Source: Filimonas lacunae (GTDB taxonomy: Bacteria; Bacteroidota; Bacteroidia; Chitinophagales; Chitinophagaceae). Taken from it: a stretch of 64,000 bases of DNA. The translations under genes were made by a program, and so were the position numbers. Positions 43,505 through 52,378 of the stretch are shown piece by piece. The DNA lies in assembly GCF_002355595.1 (NCBI RefSeq), contig NZ_AP017422.1, positions 4,712,001 to 4,776,000 of the forward strand. The letters run 5' to 3'. Each line of letters starts with the position of its first letter. The first letter of the stretch is position 1. Below the pieces are notes generated by a model. It had not been told where the DNA came from. It was given only the letters and a program-made list of their open reading frames with translations, and made no database searches.

Positions 43505-44569
43505 TTATGCTTTCCCCATCTGTCTTAAAAAGTTCACATGAGAAATAACAGCACTGGACATTCTTGGATATTCTACATATACCACATTATACTCTGCACA
43601 TGCCTGTTTCACAATCTTATTAATGGCAGGATAATGTATGTGCGAAATTTTAGGAAACAGGTGATGCTCTACCTGGAAGTTTAAACCACCTACATACCAG
43701 GATACCAGTTTGCTACGGGTAGCAAAGTTGGCAGTGGTTTTTAACTGGTGAACAGCCCACTCATCCTGTAAACGACCACCTTCATCCGGCATCGGAAATT
43801 CAGTATGCTCAACCGTGTGTGCCAGCTGGAAAACAATACTTAAAGTAAAACCGGTTATTAATGATACAATGCTGAAACCGATAATCCATGTAGAAAAACC
43901 CAACACTACAATAGGGATAACAAAGAACAGCGCATAGTGCACCAGTTTAAAACCCCAGAAAGTAAGGTGATCAACGGGTTTCATTTTTTTAATAGGCATT
44001 TCGCCTATTTTACCGCTGAAATATTTTTTATAGTCGCTGAACAACACCCAGTACAAATGGAAGATGGCATATAACACTATAAAGTAAACATGCTGAAAAC
44101 GGTGCATTTTGTAATACTTCTGCGTAGAAGTCATGCGTAAGAATGGTTTGGCATCAATATCATCATCAATACCATCAATGTTGGTGAAGGCATGATGAAT
44201 AACGTTGTGCTTCATATTCCACATAAAGTGGCTGGCACCTAATATCTCTGCTGTAACAGCGGCTACTTTATTCACTGCAGTAGACCTGCTGAAACTTCCA
44301 TGACCACCATCATGCATTACATTAAATCCTATCGACGCAACTAACAGGCCCATCAGAATGCATAACCCTACTGACGCTAACACACCCGGCGTGAAAAACA
44401 CTAACTGAATGTAAGTGTAAGTAATGGCCAGAATTAAAAACAAGGCCTTGGAAAACAGTCTGATCCCCCCCGTAGTGCTTTTACCGGTAGTGGTAAAATA
44501 CTCGTTGATCCGCTTTTTCAATTCCACATGAAAAGACTGTTTTACATGAGCAAACTTAGGTGTGAGCAT
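43505..44569 (-). CDS. Membrane fatty-acid/acyl-CoA desaturase
   Basis: Di-iron integral-membrane desaturase, 354 aa from ATG 44569. Three His boxes: HDGGHGSF (H86-H90), HNVIHH (H121-H126) and QVEHHLFP near the C-terminus. A Gln at the start of the third box is typical of front-end (delta-5/delta-6-like) and linoleoyl-CoA desaturases, but no cytochrome b5 domain is fused. Hydrophobic helices at ~40-85 and ~195-250. It likely introduces double bonds into membrane acyl chains; regiospecificity unknown. It lies 91 bp after bshB1. Confidence 0.92.
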   Translation of the reverse strand: MLTPKFAHVKQSFHVELKKRINEYFTTTGKSTTGGIRLFSKALFLILAITYTYIQLVFFTPGVLASVGLCILMGLLVASIGFNVMHDGGHGSFSRSTAVNKVAAVTAEILGASHFMWNMKHNVIHHAFTNIDGIDDDIDAKPFLRMTSTQKYYKMHRFQHVYFIVLYAIFHLYWVLFSDYKKYFSGKIGEMPIKKMKPVDHLTFWGFKLVHYALFFVIPIVVLGFSTWIIGFSIVSLITGFTLSIVFQLAHTVEHTEFPMPDEGGRLQDEWAVHQLKTTANFATRSKLVSWYVGGLNFQVEHHLFPKISHIHYPAINKIVKQACAEYNVVYVEYPRMSSAVISHVNFLRQMGKA

Positions 44570-44660
44570 GTTAAACGTATAAGTATTAAATAATTTCGCA
44601 AATATCGCTAAATGAAAGCGTAAAACCCCTGACGAGAAAAATATTAACGTATAATATTCA

Positions 44661-45398
44661 TCAGGTAGTTTCCTGAACAAAAGAATTAAAGTCGGTGACT
44701 CCCACCATTTTTTTGGTCAGATACCCCTCCGCATACCTCACTCCTATTCTTTTACCCAGCATCAGCGCACGCGCTTTAACGGTTTCCAGGAAATCGGGGG
44801 TAGAAATATACGTTTGTGGTTCATCATCAGCGGTTTGTGTAGTATAAAACTGCGTGGTATATGCCTGCACCGCTGCAATTTTCTGCTGCATGTGGGCCGA
44901 GATATCAAACACAAAATCGGGTTTCAGGTAACGATCCTGGATATAATGGAATACATATTTAGGGCGCCAGGCATCCTGTGCAACCCCATCGAGAGAAGTT
45001 TCAATTTTACGCAAACCTGACATAAATGCGGCTTCTTCTACCAGCTGCGAGCTACGGCCGTGATCGGGGTGACGGTCTTCCAGGGCATTACATAATATAA
45101 TTTCGGGCTGATATTTACGAATCGCAGTAATTACCTTACGAATGTTGGCTTCGTTGATCTGAAAAAAACCGTCTTCCATTTTCAGGTTCTCTCTCCAATC
45201 CACTCCCATAATGCGTGCTGCATCGGCCGCTTCTTTATAACGGGTTTCTACGGTGCCGCGGGTGCCTAATTCTCCTTGTGTTAAATCTACAATGGCTACT
45301 TTTTTACCTTGCTGTACAGAAGCAATGATGGTTCCGCTGCATCCTAATTCTACATCGTCCGGATGCACTCCAAACGCCAAAATATCCACCTTTGTCAT
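44661..45398 (-). CDS. bshB1: Bacillithiol biosynthesis deacetylase BshB1
   Basis: Zinc deacetylase converting GlcNAc-malate to GlcN-malate in bacillithiol synthesis; 245 aa. LmbE/PIG-L motifs: GVHPDDVELGC with H12 and D15, and EDRHPDHGR with H110 and H113 as further ligands/catalytic residues. TQGELGTRGT is typical of BshB1. A -7 box TACTTTTG lies 21 bp upstream, so it is probably transcribed separately from the DUF4294 gene. bshA and bshC are not in the window. Confidence 0.94.
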   Translation of the reverse strand: MTKVDILAFGVHPDDVELGCSGTIIASVQQGKKVAIVDLTQGELGTRGTVETRYKEAADAARIMGVDWRENLKMEDGFFQINEANIRKVITAIRKYQPEIILCNALEDRHPDHGRSSQLVEEAAFMSGLRKIETSLDGVAQDAWRPKYVFHYIQDRYLKPDFVFDISAHMQQKIAAVQAYTTQFYTTQTADDEPQTYISTPDFLETVKARALMLGKRIGVRYAEGYLTKKMVGVTDFNSFVQETT

Positions 45399-45419
45399 AC
45401 TCGTTCCTTAATTAGGCTG

Positions 45420-45427
45420 CAAAAGTA
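45420..45427 (-). promoter_or_regulatory. Putative -7 box of bshB1
   Basis: Minus-strand TACTTTTG, exact TAnnTTTG match, 21 bp before the ATG. Same octamer as before the yggS-family gene. Confidence 0.4.
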
Positions 45428-45429
45428 AC

Positions 45430-46047
45430 TTATCTTCTTATACCGTACATCCGTTCCACATCCTGCACAATACCCTCCATTGCGCGGTCTTTACCTACCG
45501 GATCGTAATCCTGTTTCAGGCTGGAACCGAATATCACTGCTACGGTCTGGTAAAATGCGGCAGTGAAGCTGCCTTTGTATTCATCTATGATTTCGTAACA
45601 GTTATTACCCGTTTGCCGGTAAATGAGTTTCATTAACACCTTGCCCTGGTAAACAGATAGCTGGGTTAACTTATCGGCAAACTCTTTTTTCAATTGCTTT
45701 TCGCGGGAATGTATAATGGCTTTGCGTTGCTTTTTATCCGTGACCCCTACCAGTTTGGTGTTAATTTCGTTCATGACAGACGAAGCTGCTTTGGCATAAG
45801 GATAGGTGACATATACGGCATTACGCAGACGCGTCCACTCCGCATGAAACTTACGCCACTTAGGGGTAAGATGCGTATATAAATAAAGCGGTGGAAGGAA
45901 AGAACAGGGAATAGTATCTCCGTTGGCTTCAATGCAAGCGTCTACCCGGATGGTGTCATTAGCTCCCTTTCCGTTTTGTGCATGTGCCTGAAAGGGCAGA
46001 TATGCAAGGGCTACTGTAAAAAAAGATATTACGAAACGACCATACAT
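45430..46047 (-). CDS. DUF4294 domain protein, exported
   Basis: 205 aa with a signal peptide (ISFFTVALAYLPFQAHA). The mature region has IPCSFLPPLYLYTHLTPKWRKFHAEWTR, then YPYAKAASSVMNEINTKL and LMKLIYRQTGNNCYEIIDEYKG, which match the DUF4294 family restricted largely to Bacteroidota. Function is unknown. It lies 31 bp upstream of bshB1, an arrangement that may be conserved. Confidence 0.87.
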   Translation of the reverse strand: MYGRFVISFFTVALAYLPFQAHAQNGKGANDTIRVDACIEANGDTIPCSFLPPLYLYTHLTPKWRKFHAEWTRLRNAVYVTYPYAKAASSVMNEINTKLVGVTDKKQRKAIIHSREKQLKKEFADKLTQLSVYQGKVLMKLIYRQTGNNCYEIIDEYKGSFTAAFYQTVAVIFGSSLKQDYDPVGKDRAMEGIVQDVERMYGIRR

Positions 46048-46170
46048 GGCTTTACCAAGGATATGTTATTTTTAACTAAGGTAAATATAGACATTACCCT
46101 ACTTATTAATGCCAGATACCTCGAAAAATAACCCTATGGAAATGTTAGGAAAAAGCAAAAATTGATAATC

Positions 46171-48597
46171 TTAGTTTTTTAACCGCAGCCGCTGCCCTAC
46201 ACTCATTAAAAAACCTATCACCATAACCAACACCCCTATCCATAAAATATTGATGAACGGAAACTCGTATACTTTCAGGGTAAGCAGGTCGTTCATGGTT
46301 TTATCTTCCTTCATACCAATTTCAAGCCTTCCCTTACCACCATCCAGCACCTTATTAAACTGCAGAATAAGCCCCTGTGAACCTACTGTATCAGGCAGGT
46401 TACGAACATTATCGCCATTGATGGCAATGCCGGGTGTGGCGCCATAATGACGGCCATCTTTGGTGATAACCGTAAAATCCAGCATCATAGCAGTTTCGCC
46501 CGGTTGTATAGTGCGTTTGTTCCAGCTGGGGTTTACTTCTACTTTGTTGAGGATGTATACACCATTGGAATAAAACAACGTATCACCCGCTTTCACCGCT
46601 TTAGCCGTAAAAGCAGCGGTATCCTGCTGCTTGCCCTCCAGCCAGGAAGAGATATAAACAAAAATATCTTTATTCCAGTAGTGTTTGGAATCCGGGTTGG
46701 GCGAGTACCCTTCCATACCCTTGTTGTTTTTCAACACATCCGGATACAGGTTAAAGGTTTCCCCTGTTTTCTTATTTTCAAATTGCAGCTCGAAATACTT
46801 CTTGCGATCGTACGGGTTCAGAGAATCTGTTACATATGTAACATGATACTTGCCCATGTCGGTTTTCACGCCCTTAAACAACGTAATATTTTCTGCCGGG
46901 TTTTCTTTGCCATCTCCCTGCAAGGTAGATACACCAGTAGTATTCCAGCTTAGGATTGTTTTTTTACTGGAAGAGATTAACACCCCTACCAGCACCAGCC
47001 CAAAACCCACGTGTGCCACTGATGCACCAGCCGCTTTTACATTCCCTTTCAACACCTGGAATATATAGCTGGCATTAGCCACCACTGCATACACAGCGGC
47101 AAAAATGGACAAGTGTATTGCTATTAAAAAGCCTGGGCCTTTTTTATCGTAATGCACTTCGCCAAACAGGCTGATAGCTACGCTGATAATCAACGCTATC
47201 AATGTAGGTAACCAGATCTTTTTGCCAAAGTATTGTTTGGAAGTGTCTTTGTATTTAAAATATTGGGTAACAGCGGTAAGAATGCCAATGATAAAGGCAA
47301 TGAACACCTGTATCTGGTTATGGGCAAACTCCGGATCTTCCGGCGGCGCTATCTGTGTATGGAATATTTTATTAACCAGCGGCACCGATGTTTTGGCAAT
47401 AATCACAATGCTGGACAGAAAAAGCACCAGTGCTCCAATAAACATCCAGAACTCACGACTATAGGTGTTCTCTTCTTTCTGGATGGTGGGCATGTGCTTG
47501 TATTCTTTAAAAAACAACACCATACCCGGTATAAAAAACAGCAACACAAACAACACCAGCTGTGTCCCTGTTCCCGAATCGGTAAAGGCATGGACGGAAG
47601 TATCGCCCAATACACCACTTTTGGTTAAAAAACTGGAGTACAACACCAGCACCCAGGTGATAATATAAAACAGGTAAGTACTTTTTAAAGAATAGCCGCT
47701 GCTTTTAAATACCAGGTTGGTGTGAATACCGGCCACCAGTGTTAACCAGGGAACCAATGAAGCATTCTCTACCGGGTCCCATGCCCAATAGCCACCAAAA
47801 GATAAGCTTTCATAAGCCCAGGCCGCCCCCATCATAATTCCCGTACCTAATATCGCTGCCGAAAAAGACGACCACGAAAGTGCATCGCTGGTCCAGCTGG
47901 CATCACGTTTTACCATACCGGCATAAGCGAAACCAAAAGGAATAATAGTGGAAGCAAAACCTAAAAACAATACCGGCGGGTGAATCACCATCCAGTAATT
48001 CTGTAATAAAGTATTTAAATCGTTGCCCTCATGCACACGGGGCAGACTTAAATAATGAGGGTTGGCAAATAAAGGCAGGTTAGGCATTTGCTCCCGGAAC
48101 AGGATAAACGGGTTGTTGCCTATTTTATAACCCAACACGTAAATACCTAATAACATGGTAGCAATGCAAAACTGCGCTACGTTAATCACCGTCAATACCG
48201 GTGCTTCCCATTTTTTATTGCGCCAGATAAACACCCAGCCCAGCACACAATGCCAGATACTCCATAAAAGGAAACTTCCCGACTGATCTTCCCATATACA
48301 GGACAACAGGTATTCTGGCTGTAACGAGCGGGACGAGTGGTTCCAGGCAAAATAATATTCGTTATAGTGATGGGATACAATGAAGTAAATGGTGATGAAC
48401 ATGCCCAATACCGACACTGTTTCAACCAGGAAAGACAGTCGTGCCAAACGCAACCAGCTTTGTTGATCGGGCTGTGGCAATGCTGATTTACTTGCTTTGT
48501 AATAAGCAATAGTAGCTACCAGGCTGGCTACCAGCGACAATACTGCAAAAAAATGTCCTAGCTTACCGGGTAATAAATGCTCACCTATGTAGTTCAT
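46171..48597 (-). CDS. ccmF: Cytochrome c maturation heme lyase CcmF
   Basis: Integral-membrane heme-lyase subunit of System I cytochrome c biogenesis, 808 aa from ATG 48597. About 14 transmembrane segments; the heme-handling WWD-type motif is GGYWAWDPVENASLVPWL, and RVHEGNDLNTLLQNYWMVIHPPVLFLG is another CcmF signature. A periplasmic domain near the C-terminus is followed by a last helix (FINILWIGVLVMVIGFLMSVG). It lies 36 bp downstream of ccmE on the same strand. Other ccm genes are not present here. Confidence 0.94.
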   Translation of the reverse strand: MNYIGEHLLPGKLGHFFAVLSLVASLVATIAYYKASKSALPQPDQQSWLRLARLSFLVETVSVLGMFITIYFIVSHHYNEYYFAWNHSSRSLQPEYLLSCIWEDQSGSFLLWSIWHCVLGWVFIWRNKKWEAPVLTVINVAQFCIATMLLGIYVLGYKIGNNPFILFREQMPNLPLFANPHYLSLPRVHEGNDLNTLLQNYWMVIHPPVLFLGFASTIIPFGFAYAGMVKRDASWTSDALSWSSFSAAILGTGIMMGAAWAYESLSFGGYWAWDPVENASLVPWLTLVAGIHTNLVFKSSGYSLKSTYLFYIITWVLVLYSSFLTKSGVLGDTSVHAFTDSGTGTQLVLFVLLFFIPGMVLFFKEYKHMPTIQKEENTYSREFWMFIGALVLFLSSIVIIAKTSVPLVNKIFHTQIAPPEDPEFAHNQIQVFIAFIIGILTAVTQYFKYKDTSKQYFGKKIWLPTLIALIISVAISLFGEVHYDKKGPGFLIAIHLSIFAAVYAVVANASYIFQVLKGNVKAAGASVAHVGFGLVLVGVLISSSKKTILSWNTTGVSTLQGDGKENPAENITLFKGVKTDMGKYHVTYVTDSLNPYDRKKYFELQFENKKTGETFNLYPDVLKNNKGMEGYSPNPDSKHYWNKDIFVYISSWLEGKQQDTAAFTAKAVKAGDTLFYSNGVYILNKVEVNPSWNKRTIQPGETAMMLDFTVITKDGRHYGATPGIAINGDNVRNLPDTVGSQGLILQFNKVLDGGKGRLEIGMKEDKTMNDLLTLKVYEFPFINILWIGVLVMVIGFLMSVGQRLRLKN

Positions 48598-48633
48598 GTG
48601 CTTGATCAATAAAGTGGAACCGGAAAATTCCGG

Positions 48634-49098
48634 TTAATAGTTGACTTTCGCTGCCGTCTTTTGAGCAGCAGCAGGTACAGTTTCGGATGTTGGGGCTGAA
48701 GCACTCAGGTTTTTCTGCGCCTGGTTTACATCATCTTTGTATTTGGATGGACACTTTAAAATAATGTCTTTACACTCAAACACCCCTGCCTGTACCCTGC
48801 CAGCCAATACAATACGCTCACTTTTTTCCATATCGGTGGGCTTCGTATTGTGGTAGATTACTTTTATTTTATTACCCAGTGTGTCTATCACAGAAAAGGC
48901 GAGGTAATTGGGATTTTTAACAGGATCGTATTCCAGTGGTTGTTGTAAGTCCATTTTAGCAATCAGGTGAACAAATTTCCCTTCTTTCTTCCGGGCAGAA
49001 GCGATGGTATCGTAAGTAGACGTATCACCAATATAACTGATGAGTACTGCCATGGCCACTGCTATCAGCACTAATGCTATAATGTGGGTTTTCTTCAT
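48634..49098 (-). CDS. ccmE: Cytochrome c maturation heme chaperone CcmE, CxxxY variant
   Basis: Periplasmic heme chaperone, 154 aa. Membrane anchor at ~6-23; OB-fold beta-barrel at ~40-115 (FVHLIAKMD, LAFSVIDTLGNKIKVIYHNT, IVLAGRVQAGVFECKDII). At the position of the heme-binding HxxxY of E. coli CcmE the sequence has CPSKY (C116, Y120), the CxxxY variant. The C-terminal tail is Ala/Ser/Thr-rich. It precedes ccmF in the same orientation. Confidence 0.92.
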   Translation of the reverse strand: MKKTHIIALVLIAVAMAVLISYIGDTSTYDTIASARKKEGKFVHLIAKMDLQQPLEYDPVKNPNYLAFSVIDTLGNKIKVIYHNTKPTDMEKSERIVLAGRVQAGVFECKDIILKCPSKYKDDVNQAQKNLSASAPTSETVPAAAQKTAAKVNY

Positions 49099-49291
49099 CT
49101 GGAGGACTTTATTTGATTTCAGCGGCGAAATTAGCCCAAAATGCTATGTTAAATGCTGATACACATCAGGCTTTTTGTTAAAAGCCCACCAAAGCAAACA
49201 GTTGTTAATAGTTAAAAAACACCGAAAGCTTTTTTTAACTGTTCGAATTTAAAAATTGGCCTAACTTGCATCCCGTTTGTAAAATCGCGAC

Positions 49292-50338
49292 ATGGAAGAT
49301 ATATCGGGATTCAATCCCAACGTTGCAGGCAATCCGCACAATAATATATTCGGCCTACCATTTACTGAAGAAGACGCGGCCCTGGTATTGTTACCGGTAC
49401 CCTGGGAAGTGACTATCAGTTGTTCCGCAGGTACTGCACGCTGTGCAGATCATATTTTTAAAGCCAGCATGCATGTTGACTTGTTCGACGCAGATGTGTC
49501 GGATGCATGGCGTAAGGGTATATACATGCGCGATATCAACAGGAAAGTGCTATTAAAAAGTGACTACCTGCGTAAAGAAGCCGAACTGTACCTGGATTAT
49601 GTTTCGAAAGGTGATGATGTAGATAAGAACAAGTTCATGTGCAAAAGCCTGCGGGAAATAAACGAAGGCAGTGAGCTGATGAACAAGTGGGTGTACGAGC
49701 AAACACGCGACCTCCTGGAGAAAGATAAACTGGTAGGGTTGATTGGTGGCGACCACAGCACCGCGCTCGGTTACTGGAAAGCCCAGGCGGAAAAACACGG
49801 TGACTTTGGTATTCTTCAATTAGACGCACACTGCGATTTACGCCCCAAATATTGCAGTTTCAACTACTCCCACTCTTCTGTCATGTATAATGCCCTCAAC
49901 GAAATTCCTGAGCTGAAAAAAGTGGTTCAGTTAGGCGTAAGGGATTTTAGCGAAGAAGAATGGAGCTACCTGCAGGCCAACACCGGCCGTGTAACCACCT
50001 TCTTTGACCGCAAAATAAAAGAAGATTTATACGAGGGTAAAACATGGCGTGAGGTGGTAAATGAAATAGTAGCACAATTACCTGACAAAGTACATATCAG
50101 CTTTGACGTAGACGGGCTGGATCCCAAACTATGCCCTAACGCCGCCGCCCCTGTACACGGTGGTTACGAACTGGAGCAGGTACTGTATCTTTTTAAATGC
50201 ATTATTAACAGCGGCCGGAAACTGATAGGCTTTGACCTTGTAGAAGTAGGCGTAGGCGAAAGCAACTGGGACGCCAACGTAGGCGCACATATTATCTGGC
50301 GCATGTGTAACCTGTTAGTTAAAAGCAACCTGAATTAA
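49292..50338 (+). CDS. Arginase/agmatinase/formimidoylglutamase family ureohydrolase
   Basis: Binuclear manganese hydrolase, 348 aa. Ligand motifs: LIGGDHSTALGYW (His), LDAHCDLR (Asp-x-His-x-Asp) and SFDVDGLDP (Asp-x-Asp). The C-terminus KLIGFDLVEVGVGESNWDANVGAH is typical of the Bacteroidota branch. Substrate could be arginine, agmatine or formimidoylglutamate and is not resolved by these motifs. The aguAB pair already handles agmatine by another route, which makes arginase or formimidoylglutamase somewhat more likely. Its stop overlaps the next start (TAATG). Confidence 0.9.
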   Translation: MEDISGFNPNVAGNPHNNIFGLPFTEEDAALVLLPVPWEVTISCSAGTARCADHIFKASMHVDLFDADVSDAWRKGIYMRDINRKVLLKSDYLRKEAELYLDYVSKGDDVDKNKFMCKSLREINEGSELMNKWVYEQTRDLLEKDKLVGLIGGDHSTALGYWKAQAEKHGDFGILQLDAHCDLRPKYCSFNYSHSSVMYNALNEIPELKKVVQLGVRDFSEEEWSYLQANTGRVTTFFDRKIKEDLYEGKTWREVVNEIVAQLPDKVHISFDVDGLDPKLCPNAAAPVHGGYELEQVLYLFKCIINSGRKLIGFDLVEVGVGESNWDANVGAHIIWRMCNLLVKSNLN

Positions 50339-50889
50339 TGAGTGATACAAACAGCTTTGTGGTTACGCTTCCACTAAAGCGTTTACGCAGTTATAATATA
50401 GTGGCAGACCTCATGCTGCTTTTTTCGGTAATTGAGTTTATTCTCATCATCTACCATTATCAGCAATTGTATGTTGCTGCTATATACGGCCTGCTGGTAG
50501 CAGGCATTATCGGCTATCGCCTGTATTTACAGTCCCAGGTTAAAAAATCGCCCCATTACTTTATCCGCTATGCCTTTTTTATAGCCGCCCCGGGCTGGCT
50601 GCTTCCCAATACCGGCAATGTGTTTGTAGCATTATTGTATATCGCTGCCGGCCTGCTGGAAAAAAAGGCCAAAACCCCGCAAACGGTTACTTTTTCACCT
50701 GATGCCATTATTTTTGGTGGTTTACCGGAAAAAAAGATAGCCTGGAACCTGTTAAGCAACGTAGTACTGAAAGACACGCTGCTAACGCTGGATTACAAGA
50801 ACAATAAGCTGCTTCAAACCGAAGTGATTACTGAGGTAAATGAAGCAGTATTTAATGCGTTTTGTGCCAGGCAGTTAGAGAAAGCATAG
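50338..50889 (+). CDS. Unrecognised membrane protein with PH-like C-terminal half
   Basis: 183 aa. Three hydrophobic segments at ~20-45, ~47-62 and ~75-105 (IVADLMLLFSVIEFILIIYHY, AAIYGLLVAGIIGYRLYL, FFIAAPGWLLPNT) are followed by a ~75-residue region with PH-like strand pattern (TVTFSPDAIIFGGLPEKKIAWNLLSNVVLKD read as separate strands). It is translationally coupled by a one-base overlap to the ureohydrolase gene. Similar coupled membrane proteins are common in Bacteroidota, but no function is known to me. Confidence 0.72.
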   Translation: MSDTNSFVVTLPLKRLRSYNIVADLMLLFSVIEFILIIYHYQQLYVAAIYGLLVAGIIGYRLYLQSQVKKSPHYFIRYAFFIAAPGWLLPNTGNVFVALLYIAAGLLEKKAKTPQTVTFSPDAIIFGGLPEKKIAWNLLSNVVLKDTLLTLDYKNNKLLQTEVITEVNEAVFNAFCARQLEKA

Positions 50890-50896
50890 CTTACAA

Positions 50897-51172
50897 CTAT
50901 TTACAAAATATACTGGATTGCCAGGCGATATCATCCGGCAATTGATCAATATCAGTCGTCAGCACTACATTCGGTTCATTATCTGGCGCGGCTAACCTGC
51001 CTGTAAAAATATAACCCTTTTTAGCAGTTGGGCACCACAACTGTAAATAGCCAAGCCGGCTTTGGGTATCATGGATGATAAACCTGTATTCAATAATACT
51101 AGTCTCATCAAATGGGGAGGAAATATTCCTTTCTCCTTTCAATATTCTCAGCGCTATATCTGTCCATTTCAT
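50897..51172 (-). CDS. Small hypothetical protein (91 aa)
   Basis: No family recognised. It begins MKWTDIALRILKGERNIS and has Trp/Cys in LQLWCPTAKKGYIF and a C-terminal DIDQLPDDIAWQSSIFCK. Soluble, no signal peptide. Its ATG overlaps the stop of the upstream DinB gene by four bases (ATGA), so it is translationally coupled to it. Confidence 0.68.
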   Translation of the reverse strand: MKWTDIALRILKGERNISSPFDETSIIEYRFIIHDTQSRLGYLQLWCPTAKKGYIFTGRLAAPDNEPNVVLTTDIDQLPDDIAWQSSIFCK

Positions 51173-51636
51173 TGCAAACTCAATATTTTTTTTATTACCA
51201 CTATTTGACCCAGGTGATAATGCGTGTGTTCAATAATGCCCATTAAATTGCGGCAATAGTTTCCATATTTTACATCAGTAAAGTCTTCAAACAACTTCGT
51301 TTCATCCAGTTTTTCCAGCTGTTGCGCAAACAGCTCTGCCTCGGTTAATGCTTTAGTAACCAGGCTTAACCATTCCTCTTCCGAAGTGATGGGCGGCACA
51401 TCAAAGCTGAATTTATCACTTGCCACCAATACCTCTCCCTGCAATACTTTTAAAACAGGATTTACGTAATAGTTGATATGATATACCAGTGCTGCAATCG
51501 TATTTAACTCGTATACTTTGGTAGTTGCCTGCTGCCAGTTTACAGTAGTTAAAGTGTCTTTTACATTCACCGTGGTCCAGTTACCCCCAAAATGAACGTC
51601 TCTGAAATGTTTGGCAATTTGTTGGATGATAGTCAT
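51169..51636 (-). CDS. DinB-like (DUF1572-type) four-helix protein
   Basis: 155 aa, four-helix DinB/YfiT-like fold. The metal-site histidines are recognisable in LVYHINYYV and in GIIEHTHYHLGQIVVIKK near the C-terminus. The DinB superfamily includes metal-dependent thiol-S-transferases that use bacillithiol or mycothiol; bshB1 occurs elsewhere in this window, so a bacillithiol link is possible but unproven. First gene of a two-gene unit with the 91-aa protein. Confidence 0.88.
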   Translation of the reverse strand: MTIIQQIAKHFRDVHFGGNWTTVNVKDTLTTVNWQQATTKVYELNTIAALVYHINYYVNPVLKVLQGEVLVASDKFSFDVPPITSEEEWLSLVTKALTEAELFAQQLEKLDETKLFEDFTDVKYGNYCRNLMGIIEHTHYHLGQIVVIKKILSLQ

Positions 51637-51782
51637 ATAGCCTGGGTTGCAAGGTTAAATATAAAAAACTTATTATTCATTTCAACTTATTTTATTTCAA
51701 GGTATAAAACTGTATAACAACTGAATATCAACGCCCTGATAGTTAACAACAAAAACAACCTATTAATTTAATGGACAACATT

Positions 51783-51803
51783 CGGAAATAAATATAATTT
51801 CCG
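51783..51803. promoter_or_regulatory. Inverted repeat before the CMD-SDR pair
   Basis: CGGAAAT-aatat aa-ATTTCCG type 7-bp perfect arms (51783-51789 and 51797-51803), 8 bp before the ATG at 51812. Candidate operator or mRNA hairpin at the ribosome site. Confidence 0.3.
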
Positions 51804-51811
51804 GTATATTG

Positions 51812-52369
51812 ATGGATAATCAGTTTACGCGTATGGCAAGAATTAACCCGCTGCCAGAACAGGATGCACCTGCACCCGTAAAGGCAGCCTTTGAAGAACA
51901 TCGTACCCGCTACCAGGCACGCATTACCAACATGAAAGCTACCCTGGCACATTCTTTACCGGCTTTTGACATATATATGGAATGGTATCGCCTTTACCAA
52001 CGCGTACAGGAAATTCTGGGGCCAAGGCTGGCCTATTTGTTTGCTTACAGCATTTCCAGCGGAAGCGGTTGTCCATTATGTACCACCTTTTTCAGAAAGA
52101 TCATTATCGATAACGGCGAACAACCGGAGCATATTCATTTTAACCAGCACGAACAATTACTGATAGACTTTGGCAGCCAGATAGCACAGCAACGGGGTAA
52201 AGTGGAAGAGGAATTATTTGAAAAGATAAGCAGTATTTATAACCAGGAGCAACTGGTAGAGCTGATAGCCTTTGCAGGGCAAATGATTGCCACTAATGTT
52301 TTCAGCAATGTAACAGAAACCGATATTGATGAATATCTGCAGGCCTATATCCCCTCTACACCAAAATAA
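51812..52369 (+). CDS. Carboxymuconolactone decarboxylase/AhpD-like protein
   Basis: 185 aa from ATG 51812. All-helical CMD fold with a CxxC pair at C87-C90 (GSGCPLCTTFFRK), the AhpD-type redox/peroxidase centre. The C-terminal half has QLVELIAFAGQMIATNVFSNV. The family covers alkylhydroperoxidase-like enzymes and lactone decarboxylases; the CxxC favours redox activity. It lies 9 bp upstream of the SDR gene and is likely co-transcribed with it. Confidence 0.86.
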   Translation: MDNQFTRMARINPLPEQDAPAPVKAAFEEHRTRYQARITNMKATLAHSLPAFDIYMEWYRLYQRVQEILGPRLAYLFAYSISSGSGCPLCTTFFRKIIIDNGEQPEHIHFNQHEQLLIDFGSQIAQQRGKVEEELFEKISSIYNQEQLVELIAFAGQMIATNVFSNVTETDIDEYLQAYIPSTPK

Positions 52370-52378
52370 ATCATTCTA

